Shown: piece after piece, positions 9,594 through 16,705 of the stretch
How the letters are laid out: every line of letters starts with the position of its first letter
Position numbering within the stretch: position 1 is the stretch's first letter
Translations under genes and position numbers: made by a program
Assembly: GCA_963819755.1 (NCBI GenBank)
Contig: CAWFXB010000002.1
Coordinates: 1,612,001-1,676,000 of the forward strand
DNA: 64,000 bases
Direction: 5' to 3'
Source: VRUE01 sp963819755
GTDB taxonomy: Bacteria > Actinomycetota > Thermoleophilia > Solirubrobacterales > 70-9
The notes under the pieces: generated by a model
The model's input: only the letters and a program-made list of their open reading frames with translations
Told to the model about the DNA's origin: nothing
The model's database searches: none

Positions 9594-10067
9594 GTGCTCG
9601 ACGCGCCGCGCAGCCTGCGTGGACGACTTGGCCCGGCGCTGATCGCGCTCACCGGTCTGGCGCAGATCCTCGATGGCTTTCCCTTTCCCGCCGGCTGCCG
9701 TCGCACGATCGATGCCGGCTGCCACGCCCGTGAACTGGCCGGCGAGCTTTCCTGGCAGCACTACGCCCACGGCTGGGCCTACTTCTTCGGCGGCGCCGCC
9801 CTGCTGCTGTCCGTGTTCGCGATGGCCTGGCGATTTCGCGGCGATCCCCGCTGGGGTAGGGCGGACGTGCTCGCTTTCGGCGCGGGGATCATCGCCATCG
9901 TGATCTTCGGCGGCCTCTTCTTCTTCACCGGCAAGGGCTTCGGCGGCCACTACGGGCTGGCCCAACGCTTTGCGCTGGTGGCAGCCATCGTCTGGATAGG
10001 AGCCCTCGCGCTGGCACTGATCGACCTCTATGGCCGCCAGCGCTTCTTGAAGGAGAGCCCTACCTAG
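9594..10067 (+). CDS. DUF998-like membrane protein, 5' end unclear (possibly truncated)
   Basis: Multi-pass membrane protein; the frame contains four hydrophobic segments plus GFPFPAGCRRTIDAGCHARE, as in DUF998 proteins. GTG 9594 sits at the end of a hydrophobic helix, so it is an unlikely true start. The same frame stays open upstream to the ribH stop at 9447 and encodes DUF998-like sequence there (GYSEVRDAVSFLGARDAASP, then a helix), but has no ATG, GTG or TTG. Either a rare start codon is used, the gene has lost its 5' end including the first helix, or ribH readthrough supplies it. It ends in a CTAG shared with the convergent hydroxylase gene. Confidence 0.6.
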   Translation: MLDAPRSLRGRLGPALIALTGLAQILDGFPFPAGCRRTIDAGCHARELAGELSWQHYAHGWAYFFGGAALLLSVFAMAWRFRGDPRWGRADVLAFGAGIIAIVIFGGLFFFTGKGFGGHYGLAQRFALVAAIVWIGALALALIDLYGRQRFLKESPT

Positions 10068-10690
10068 CCGCGGCGCTGCTTGGGCAGCGTGCGGAAGACG
10101 ACGTCCCAAAGGGGCGAGGAGACGCCGTAGCCGTAGCGGTGATCTTGGAAGTGGTGGCGCATGTGCTGCTCGCGCAGCCGCTTGCCGAGCTCGGACTTGG
10201 GCACGAAGTGGTGCACGTAGTAGTGCGTGTAGTCGTAGAAGAGGTAGCCGGCGAGGAAGCCGGCGAAGAGCGGGTAGGCGGCCGGCGTGCCGAAGATCAG
10301 CGTGAAGGCGAAGAAGAAGAGCGCCGCCAGGGGGATCGAGACCGCTGGCGGCATCACCAGCCGCATCTTGTCGTTCGGATGGTCGTGGTGGATGCCGTGG
10401 ATGATGAAGTGCATGCGGCGCCCGAACCCGTTGTCGGGCTCCCAGTGGAAGACCATCCGGTGCAGCCAGTACTCGGTCAGGGTCCAGATGCCGACGCCGG
10501 CGAGGCTGAGCAGGACGAGCTGCCAGGCGACCTTTCCCTGATCGGCCGCGAGCCACTCCATGGCGACGATCACGGGCACGAAGACGATCGCCGGGATCGA
10601 GGGGTGGACCCGCGAGAAGAAGTTGAGGAATTCGCTCTCGAACAGCTGCGGCGAGGCCGCGAGCTTGTTGGTGCGGTCGTGTGCCTCCAT
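10064..10690 (-). CDS. Fatty acid hydroxylase / sterol desaturase superfamily membrane enzyme
   Basis: 208 residues with the histidine clusters of the superfamily: EYWLHR, HFIIHGIHHDHPND, YDYTHYYVHH and HMRHHFQDHRYGYG, interspersed with four hydrophobic helices. The pattern is closest to fatty acid 2-hydroxylases, which hydroxylate acyl chains of membrane lipids such as sphingolipids. ATG 10690 is chosen because MEAHDRTNKLAASPQ begins the plausible soluble N-terminus. It ends convergently with the DUF998-like gene through an interlocked CTAG. The substrate is not provable here, but a serine-palmitoyltransferase-like gene lies at 49.1 kb. Confidence 0.88.
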   Translation of the reverse strand: MEAHDRTNKLAASPQLFESEFLNFFSRVHPSIPAIVFVPVIVAMEWLAADQGKVAWQLVLLSLAGVGIWTLTEYWLHRMVFHWEPDNGFGRRMHFIIHGIHHDHPNDKMRLVMPPAVSIPLAALFFFAFTLIFGTPAAYPLFAGFLAGYLFYDYTHYYVHHFVPKSELGKRLREQHMRHHFQDHRYGYGVSSPLWDVVFRTLPKQRRG

Positions 10691-10816
10691 TCGCCCCAAT
10701 GGTAGCGGCGGGTGGAGCCGACCCCCGCAAGACGCGGGGAAGATGTGACGACTCTGTGTCAAGAACGTTGCGCTTTGCGGAATCAGGCGTCACGGAAGTG
10801 CAACAGCCTTGCCAAG

Positions 10817-11014
10817 ATGCCCGCCGTGCCGCGCAAGCCCAAGCCACCGACCTGCGACGACTGCTACTTCCGCCGCAACCAGCTCTGCGCCCTCCAGCTC
10901 GACGAGCCCTGCACGACCTTCCGGCCCAATCGGCCGGAGGGCCTGGTTCCTCCCCGCCAGCCGGTTCTTCTGATGCGCCCGCCCCGTTGGGCAAATCAGG
11001 CCCAGCCTGCCTAG
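10817..11014 (+). CDS. Small cysteine-rich protein (probable zinc-binding)
   Basis: 65 residues starting MPAVPRKPKPPTCDDCYF. Four cysteines (CDDC, then LCALQLDEPC) within 20 residues suggest a single metal site. The tail is proline-rich. I do not recognise a named family. It precedes hsp20 by 33 bp in the same direction. ATG 10817 is preferred over an upstream ATG at 10712, whose extra residues look random. Function unknown. Confidence 0.6.
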   Translation: MPAVPRKPKPPTCDDCYFRRNQLCALQLDEPCTTFRPNRPEGLVPPRQPVLLMRPPRWANQAQPA

Positions 11015-11047
11015 GTCCCGCTCGCCGTGGCGGCTATGTTTTGCGCC

Positions 11048-11491
11048 ATGCCTGAGCGAGACGTATTTGCGAATTTTGCCCGCATGCGCAGGGAGATGGA
11101 TCAGATGCTCGGTGGGGCCTGGGGTCGCACCACCTACGTGAGCAGGAGGAGCACCGGCTTCTCTCCCAACGTCGACGTCTACTACTGCGGCGATCCGCAG
11201 CGCGCTGTCGTGAAGGTCGATCTGGCCGGTGTGGACCTCGATCAGGTCGGGATCGAGGTCAGCGGTAGGCAGCTGGCGATCGTCGGGGAACGGCCGGTGC
11301 AGGAGACCGAGGGGCGGGTCTACCAGCAGGTCGAGATCCCCTCGGGCCCCTTCCGCCGCGTGGTCGAGCTGCAGGTCGACGTCGATGCCGACCAGGCCAA
11401 GGCCACCTACGAGGACGGCATCCTGCGGATCGACCTGCCGCTGCGCGACCCGGCGCAGAGCACCCGGCGCGTGCCGATCGGGCGCGACTAG
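11048..11491 (+). CDS. Small heat shock protein (Hsp20/alpha-crystallin family)
   Basis: Holdase chaperone of 147 residues. The alpha-crystallin domain spans about residues 38-140 (FSPNVDVYY to TRRVPIGRD), including the VVKVDLAGVDLDQVGIEV strand region and the YEDGILRIDLPL motif with the family GILxIxLP signature. ATG 11048 is preferred to an upstream TTG-like start because MPERDVFANFARMRREMDQML is a typical N-terminal helix. The lon start lies 2 nt past its stop, so the pair forms a chaperone-protease operon for damaged proteins. No HAIR or CIRCE operator was visible upstream. Confidence 0.92.
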   Translation: MPERDVFANFARMRREMDQMLGGAWGRTTYVSRRSTGFSPNVDVYYCGDPQRAVVKVDLAGVDLDQVGIEVSGRQLAIVGERPVQETEGRVYQQVEIPSGPFRRVVELQVDVDADQAKATYEDGILRIDLPLRDPAQSTRRVPIGRD

Positions 11492-11493
11492 CG

Positions 11494-13899
11494 ATGGAGA
11501 GCACGCCCGTCCTCGAAGTGGTCGAGTCCCAACTCGACGCCGAGGACGCGATCCGCGCCAGCCAGCCGCTGCCCGACGCGCTGCCGGTGCTGCCGCTGCG
11601 CGAGACGGTCACCTTCCCCGAGACCCTCACCCCGCTCGCGGTGGGCCAGGAGCGCTCGATCAAGCTGGTCGACGACGTGCTTGGCGCCAGCCGCATGCTG
11701 GCGATGGTCGCGGCGCGCGATCCCGAGGACGAGGAGCCGGGCCCGGACGGGCTCTACGAAGTAGGCGTCGTCGGCGTCGTCGCCCGCATGCTCAAAGTCC
11801 CCGACGGGACGCTGCGCATCCTCGTCCAGGGCACCCAGCGCGTGCGCCTCGGTCCCTATGTCGCCGAGGAGCCCTACCTCGTCGCGCGGATCGCCGAGCT
11901 GCCCGACGTGATCGACGAGGGTCCCGAGCTGGAGGCGCTGACCCGCAACGTGCAACGCACCTTCTCGGAGATCGTCGAGCACATCCCCTATCTGCCCGAG
12001 GAGCTGCAGATGGCGGTGGCCAACATCGAGGATCCGGCGGCGCTCGGTCACCTGATCGCCGGCGCGCTGCGAATCACCACCGAGGAAAAGCAGGAGCTGC
12101 TGGAGGAGATAGACGTCGCCGCCCGCCTGCGCCGGCTCTCCCAGATCCTCGCCCGCGAGCTCGAGGTGGTCCAGCTCGGCAGCCAGATCCAGTCCCAGGT
12201 CCAGTCCGAAGTCGACAAGGGCCAGCGCGAGTTCTTCCTGCGCCAGCAGCTGAAAGCGATCCAGGACGAGCTGGGGGAGGGGGACGAGCAGCAGGCCGAG
12301 GCCAACGAGCTGCGCCAGCGCGTCGAGGAAGCCGAGCTGCCCGAGCACGCCCTCAAAGCTGCCGAGCGCGAGCTCTCCCGACTGGAGAAACTGCCCCCGG
12401 CGGCGGCCGAGCATGGCGTAATCCGCAGCTATCTCGAGTGGCTGGTCGAGCTGCCGTGGTCCAAAACGACCGAGGACGACCTCGACATCGCCCACGCCCG
12501 TGAGGTGCTCGACGCCGATCACTACGACCTGGAGAAGGTCAAGGACCGCATCCTCGAGTACCTGGCGGTGCGCAAGCTGAAGCCGGACTCGCCGGGGCCG
12601 ATCCTCTGCTTCGCCGGCCCGCCGGGAGTCGGCAAGACCAGCCTCGGGCGTTCGATCGCCAAGGCACTGGGCCGTGAGTTCGAGCGCATCTCGGTCGGCG
12701 GGGTCCGCGACGAGGCTGAGATCCGCGGTCACCGCCGCACCTACATCGGCGCCCTGCCGGGGACGATCGTGCGCGCCCTGCGCGACGCCGGCTCGCGCAA
12801 CCCCGTCTTCATGATCGACGAGATCGACAAGATGGGCGCCGACTTCCGCGGCGACCCCTCCTCGGCGATGCTCGAGGTGCTGGACCCGGCTCAGAACGAC
12901 AGCTTCCGCGACCACTACCTCGACCTCGAGTTCGACCTCTCCGAGGTCCTCTTCATCGCCACCGCGAACGTCCTCGACACGGTCCCCGGCCCTTTGCAGG
13001 ACCGGATGGAGACGATCGAGCTGGCGGGCTACACGCTGGAGGAGAAGCGCCACATCGCCCGCCGCTACCTCGTTCCCCGCCAGATCGAGGCCAACGGCCT
13101 CAAGCCCTCGCAGATCGAGTTCTCCGACGCGGCCCTGACCGCGATCGTCGAGGAGTACACCCGCGAGGCCGGCGTCCGCAACCTCGAGCGCCAGGTCGGC
13201 ACGATCTGCCGCAAAGTCGCCCGCGACGTCGCCGAGGCCCAGGGGAAACGCAACGGCAAGGCCAAGGTCGGCAAGGCACGGATCTCGGCGAAACGGGCGC
13301 GCGAGCTGCTCGGCCGCCGTCGCGTCTTCGCCGAGCAACGGCGGCGCACGAAGGACCCTGGCGTCGCCACCGGGCTCGCCTGGACGCCGGCGGGCGGCGA
13401 CGTGCTCTTCATCGAGGCGACCGCGATGCCGGGATCGGGCGGGTTGACGATCACCGGCCAGCTCGGCGACGTGATGAGGGAGTCGGCGCAGGCGGCGCTC
13501 TCCTACGTGCGCGGTCACTGGCGCGACATCGCCCCAGACCTGGAGGAGAGCTGGTTCGCCGAGCACGACATCCACATCCACGTCCCGGCCGGCGCGGTGC
13601 CCAAGGACGGGCCCTCGGCAGGCGTCGCGATGACGGTGGCGCTGTCATCGCTGATCTCCGGCCGGCCCGTGCGCAACGATGTCGCGATGACCGGCGAGGT
13701 GACCCTGACCGGACAGGTGCTGCCGATCGGCGGGCTCAAGGAGAAGTCGCTTGCGGCCCAACGGGCCGGGATCAAGCGGGTGATCGTGCCGAAGCGCAAC
13801 GAAGGGGACGTCACGGAGATCCCCGAGCACGAGCGCAGCGCGCTGGAGTTCGTCTACGTCGACGAGGTCTCGAAGGCGATCGACGCCGCCCTCAAATAA
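11494..13899 (+). CDS. lon: ATP-dependent Lon protease
   Basis: Soluble AAA+ serine protease of 801 residues that degrades misfolded proteins. N-terminal substrate domain (LPVLPLRETVTFPETLTPL), coiled-coil middle, Walker A GPPGVGKTS near residues 374-382, Walker B MIDEIDK, and a C-terminal protease domain. Catalytic Ser708 lies in PKDGPSAGVAM and Lys751 in GGLKEKSLAAQRAG; the 43-residue spacing equals that of the E. coli pair. It is translationally adjacent to hsp20, which suggests joint heat or misfolding control. Confidence 0.97.
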   Translation: MESTPVLEVVESQLDAEDAIRASQPLPDALPVLPLRETVTFPETLTPLAVGQERSIKLVDDVLGASRMLAMVAARDPEDEEPGPDGLYEVGVVGVVARMLKVPDGTLRILVQGTQRVRLGPYVAEEPYLVARIAELPDVIDEGPELEALTRNVQRTFSEIVEHIPYLPEELQMAVANIEDPAALGHLIAGALRITTEEKQELLEEIDVAARLRRLSQILARELEVVQLGSQIQSQVQSEVDKGQREFFLRQQLKAIQDELGEGDEQQAEANELRQRVEEAELPEHALKAAERELSRLEKLPPAAAEHGVIRSYLEWLVELPWSKTTEDDLDIAHAREVLDADHYDLEKVKDRILEYLAVRKLKPDSPGPILCFAGPPGVGKTSLGRSIAKALGREFERISVGGVRDEAEIRGHRRTYIGALPGTIVRALRDAGSRNPVFMIDEIDKMGADFRGDPSSAMLEVLDPAQNDSFRDHYLDLEFDLSEVLFIATANVLDTVPGPLQDRMETIELAGYTLEEKRHIARRYLVPRQIEANGLKPSQIEFSDAALTAIVEEYTREAGVRNLERQVGTICRKVARDVAEAQGKRNGKAKVGKARISAKRARELLGRRRVFAEQRRRTKDPGVATGLAWTPAGGDVLFIEATAMPGSGGLTITGQLGDVMRESAQAALSYVRGHWRDIAPDLEESWFAEHDIHIHVPAGAVPKDGPSAGVAMTVALSSLISGRPVRNDVAMTGEVTLTGQVLPIGGLKEKSLAAQRAGIKRVIVPKRNEGDVTEIPEHERSALEFVYVDEVSKAIDAALK

Positions 13900-13904
13900 C
13901 GACC

Positions 13905-15506
13905 ATGGAGGCAGCCGAAGCCCTGGGCAGGGGCAACCTGTCGACGTTGTACGAGGCGCTTCGCGAGGCGGTGCGAGCGCGCTCGCGGGCCTTCTGGATC
14001 GTCGCCGGGCTGACCGTTCTCGCGGCGACGCTGCGCTTCGCCACGCTGGGGGTGCAGGCCTACCACCACGACGAGATCGTCACGGCCAGCCGCGTGCTGC
14101 GCGACGGCTTCTGGCATGCGATGGAAGCGGTCGGCTTCAGCGAGTCGGCACCGCCGCTCTACTACGCGCTGGCCTGGTTTTGGACACAGGTGACCGGGAC
14201 CGGTGAGGTCGGCCTGCGCTCGGTCTCGGCGCTGGCCGGGGTGGCGACGGTGCCTGTCGCCTACCTGCTCGGCGCCGAGTTGCGCGACCGCCGGGCGGGG
14301 ATCGTCGCCGCGGCGCTGGTCGCCGTCAACCCGATGCTGCTCTGGTACTCGCAGGAGGCTCGCAGCTACGCCTTGCTCGTCTTATTGACGGCAGCCGCGG
14401 CGCTCTACTTCGTCCGCGCCCTCAACCGCCCGAGGGACGTGCCGGTGGAGAGAGGTCCATATGGACCTCTCTCCACCGGCACGTCTATGGAGGGGCGTAG
14501 GGATCTGGTGCTGTGGGGGGTGTTCTCGGCGCTCGCGCTCGCGACCCACTATTTCGCGATCTTCCCGATCGCGCTCGAGGGTGGCTGGCTCCTCTGGCGC
14601 CGGCGGCGCGACGCGCTGGTGGGGCTCTGGATCGTCCTCCTAGCCGGCTTGGCGCTGGCTCCTCTGGCGATCCACCAAATGTCGCTGGGCCACGCCGAGT
14701 GGATCGGCGACCGCAGCCTCGGCCACCGGGTTTGGGAGGCGGGCGTGACCTTCGTCGTCGGCGAGACCGGCGACGTCGTTTCCCGGCCCGAGACCGTGCT
14801 GCCGGCTGTCCTGCCGCTTCTCGCCGTCCTGGCCGGGCTGCTGCTCCTTGCGCTGCGCGCCGATCGGGGCGAGCGGCGAGCGGGAGGGCTGATGCTGGCC
14901 TTGGCCGCGGTGACCGTCGCCGGGCCGCTGGCCCTGGCGCTCGTCGCTCCCGCCAAGGACTATGTCCTCGCGCGCAACCTGCTGCCGGCGCTGGTACCCC
15001 TGCTGGTTGCGGTGGCGATCGGGGTGACCGCGCGCCGCGCGCGGCGCAGCGGCATGGTCATCGCAGCCGTCCTCGTCGCCTACTCGCTTGGCTTCTGCGT
15101 CTGGGTCAGCATCTCGCCGGCCTGGCAGCGGCCCGACTGGGACACGGTGGCGGCGCGGCTGGGAGAGCCGGCGGCGCCACGGGCGATCGTCCTCTGGACC
15201 CTGGGAGCGGCATCGCTGCGCTACTACCTCTCGACCGGCTCGTTCCAGGCGCAGCCCTCCGAAGGCTTCGCCTGGAGCGTGCACGAAGTCGACTTCGTCT
15301 CCGACGGCCCCGCCCCACCCGTCCCGGCCAGCTCGCTTGGACCCCGCTTCCGCCAGGTCGGCTACGAACAGGCCGGCCGTCTTTACGTGCGGCGCTACGC
15401 GCTGCCCGGCCCCGACCTCGCCCACCTGCGCTTGCGGCGGATCCGCGACGCCGACCTCAACTTCCGCAGCAACGGAGTGCTTTTGGACGGGATTGGTCCT
15501 CAGTAA
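13905..15506 (+). CDS. GT39/ArnT-like membrane glycosyltransferase carrying an in-frame palindrome insert
   Basis: 533 residues with about ten hydrophobic helices and the early acidic motif YHHDEIVTASRV after helix 1, typical of polyprenyl-phosphate-sugar-dependent glycosyltransferases (GT39/PMT/ArnT superfamily). Such enzymes act on the outer face of the membrane on proteins or lipids. Residues 178-194 (DVPVERGPYGPLSTGTS) are encoded entirely by the 50-bp palindrome at 14436-14485, placed in a loop between two helices, so the protein may tolerate it. ATG 13905 follows the lon stop by 5 nt, so it may be co-transcribed with lon. Confidence 0.85.
   Translation: MEAAEALGRGNLSTLYEALREAVRARSRAFWIVAGLTVLAATLRFATLGVQAYHHDEIVTASRVLRDGFWHAMEAVGFSESAPPLYYALAWFWTQVTGTGEVGLRSVSALAGVATVPVAYLLGAELRDRRAGIVAAALVAVNPMLLWYSQEARSYALLVLLTAAAALYFVRALNRPRDVPVERGPYGPLSTGTSMEGRRDLVLWGVFSALALATHYFAIFPIALEGGWLLWRRRRDALVGLWIVLLAGLALAPLAIHQMSLGHAEWIGDRSLGHRVWEAGVTFVVGETGDVVSRPETVLPAVLPLLAVLAGLLLLALRADRGERRAGGLMLALAAVTVAGPLALALVAPAKDYVLARNLLPALVPLLVAVAIGVTARRARRSGMVIAAVLVAYSLGFCVWVSISPAWQRPDWDTVAARLGEPAAPRAIVLWTLGAASLRYYLSTGSFQAQPSEGFAWSVHEVDFVSDGPAPPVPASSLGPRFRQVGYEQAGRLYVRRYALPGPDLAHLRLRRIRDADLNFRSNGVLLDGIGPQ
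14436..14485. repeat. 50-bp perfect palindrome, copy 1 (in frame inside a CDS)
   Basis: Each 25-nt arm is the exact reverse complement of the other, meeting at CATATG (14458-14463). The outer end reads GACGTGCCGGTGG. An identical copy lies at 38891-38940. None of the three reading frames contains a stop codon, and because the unit is a palindrome the same holds on the other strand. Flanks of the two copies are unrelated, and no target duplication is evident. Confidence 0.95.
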
Positions 15507-15569
15507 GAACGGGAATCCCGAATGGAGTTATCCTGAGCATCCCCCAGCAGAATCCAGCGAGGAGATGGC

Positions 15570-15998
15570 ATGACCAAGACGAAGGCGAACCAGGCTGCGG
15601 ACCTCTATTCGACTGCCCGTGAGAACCCCTACGTGCAGCGCCTGATCGAGGACGAAGAGCTGCGCGACAGCCTCCGCGACGCCTTCGAGGCCGCACGGGG
15701 CGCTTACGGTCGAGCGACCGACAGCAGCAAGGGCCCGGTCAAGGCCGTGAGCAGCGACAAGAAGGTGCAGAAGGACCTACGCACGGCAGCGGAGAGCCTG
15801 CGCGAGGTCTCGGAGCGTCTGAAGGCGCCGAAGAAGCGCAAGAAGAGCCGCCTTGGGCGCCTCATCCTCTTCGCTCTGATCGGCGGAGCGATCGCTCTTA
15901 TCGTCAGCGAGGACGCTCGCAAGACCGTGTTGGATGCTCTCTTTGGCGCCGAGGAGGAGTTCGAGTACACCTCGACGACCAGCATCAACGGCGCCTAG
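15570..15998 (+). CDS. Small single-pass membrane protein of unknown function
   Basis: 142 residues. The N-terminal 90 residues are charged and helical (NPYVQRLIEDEELRDSLRDAFEAARGAYG), followed by a very basic KKRKKSR patch and one membrane helix (LILFALIGGAIALIVS), then an acidic tail. The layout recalls YtxH-like envelope proteins, but I cannot assign it. ATG 15570 has a GAGGAG ribosome site. No specific function can be inferred from the neighbours. Confidence 0.75.
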   Translation: MTKTKANQAADLYSTARENPYVQRLIEDEELRDSLRDAFEAARGAYGRATDSSKGPVKAVSSDKKVQKDLRTAAESLREVSERLKAPKKRKKSRLGRLILFALIGGAIALIVSEDARKTVLDALFGAEEEFEYTSTTSINGA

Positions 15999-16045
15999 CG
16001 CCGTCCGCCGCGGGGCGCGCCCGCTCCGCGCCGTAGACTGGATTC

Positions 16046-16654
16046 ATGGAGGCTGCGACCAAAGAGCGCGAGCTGAGCGGGGAAAAGGCGCAGCGCATCA
16101 TCGATGCGATGCGCGAGAGCGTCGCCAAGCGCGGTGCCGCCGGCTCGACTTTCGAGCATGTGGCCCGCGAGGCCGGGGTCAGCCGTGGGCTCCTCCACTA
16201 CTACTTCGGCACCAAGGAGCGGCTGCTGGTCGAGGTCGTCCGCCGCGATTCTGAGATCCGCGTCGCCCGCCTCGACGAACCGCTGGCGAATGCCGAGACG
16301 GCTGACGACGTGATCGACATTCTGCTCGCCAGCCTCAACGACCTGATCGAGAACGAACCCGCCTTCTTCCTGCTCCTCTACGAGCTGTTCAGCGCCGGCC
16401 TGCGCAACCCTGAGATCCAGCGCGAGGTTGGTCAGCTGTTCGATCGCACCCGCTCCCACGTCGCCGAGATCCTCGAGGCGAAGGAGCGCGAGGGCGTGCT
16501 CAGCCTGCGCTACGAGGCCGACGCGATCGTCGCCTACCTGTTCGCCGTGGCCGACGGCTTCGCGCTGCAGGCGCTCTCCGACACCGAACGCGACATCGGC
16601 CCCGCCCTAGCCGCCGGCGCAGCCTCCGCCCGGTTCCTGCTCGCGGGCGAGTGA
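16046..16654 (+). CDS. TetR-family transcriptional regulator
   Basis: 202 residues with an N-terminal TetR helix-turn-helix (IIDAMRESVAKRGAAGSTFEHVAREAGVSRGLLHYYFGTKERLL, about residues 20-62) and a helical ligand domain. It lies 51 bp upstream of an MMPL exporter in the same direction, with a palindromic operator candidate (16692-16705) between them. TetR proteins beside MMPL exporters usually repress them and respond to lipids or drugs (family knowledge). The same operator pattern occurs upstream of two other genes in the window, so it may control a small regulon. Confidence 0.92.
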   Translation: MEAATKERELSGEKAQRIIDAMRESVAKRGAAGSTFEHVAREAGVSRGLLHYYFGTKERLLVEVVRRDSEIRVARLDEPLANAETADDVIDILLASLNDLIENEPAFFLLLYELFSAGLRNPEIQREVGQLFDRTRSHVAEILEAKEREGVLSLRYEADAIVAYLFAVADGFALQALSDTERDIGPALAAGAASARFLLAGE

Positions 16655-16691
16655 TCCTCCTCACAGACTCCTAGGTTCTGTTGCATAAAGC

Positions 16692-16705
16692 TGGCTAACC
16701 AGCCA
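16692..16705. promoter_or_regulatory. Candidate TetR operator before the MMPL exporter
   Basis: TGGCTAACCAGCCA: arms TGGCT and AGCCA around a 4-nt centre, ending exactly before the ATG at 16706. The reverse complement with one flanking base each side reads TTGGCTGGTTAGCCAG, which matches 14 of 16 bases of the site at 38856-38871 (TTGGCTGGTCAGCCAA). Its position next to a TetR gene supports an operator role. Confidence 0.6.

Noticed and set aside
10723..10739. Hairpin CCCCGC-AAGAC-GCGGGG before the small Cys-rich protein
   Set aside because: Only 6 bp and common by chance at this GC content; not listed as a feature.
11488..13581. Long minus-strand frame opposite lon
   Set aside because: Lon is unambiguous; the opposite frame has shadow composition (Leu/Asp/Arg/Val/Gly-rich).
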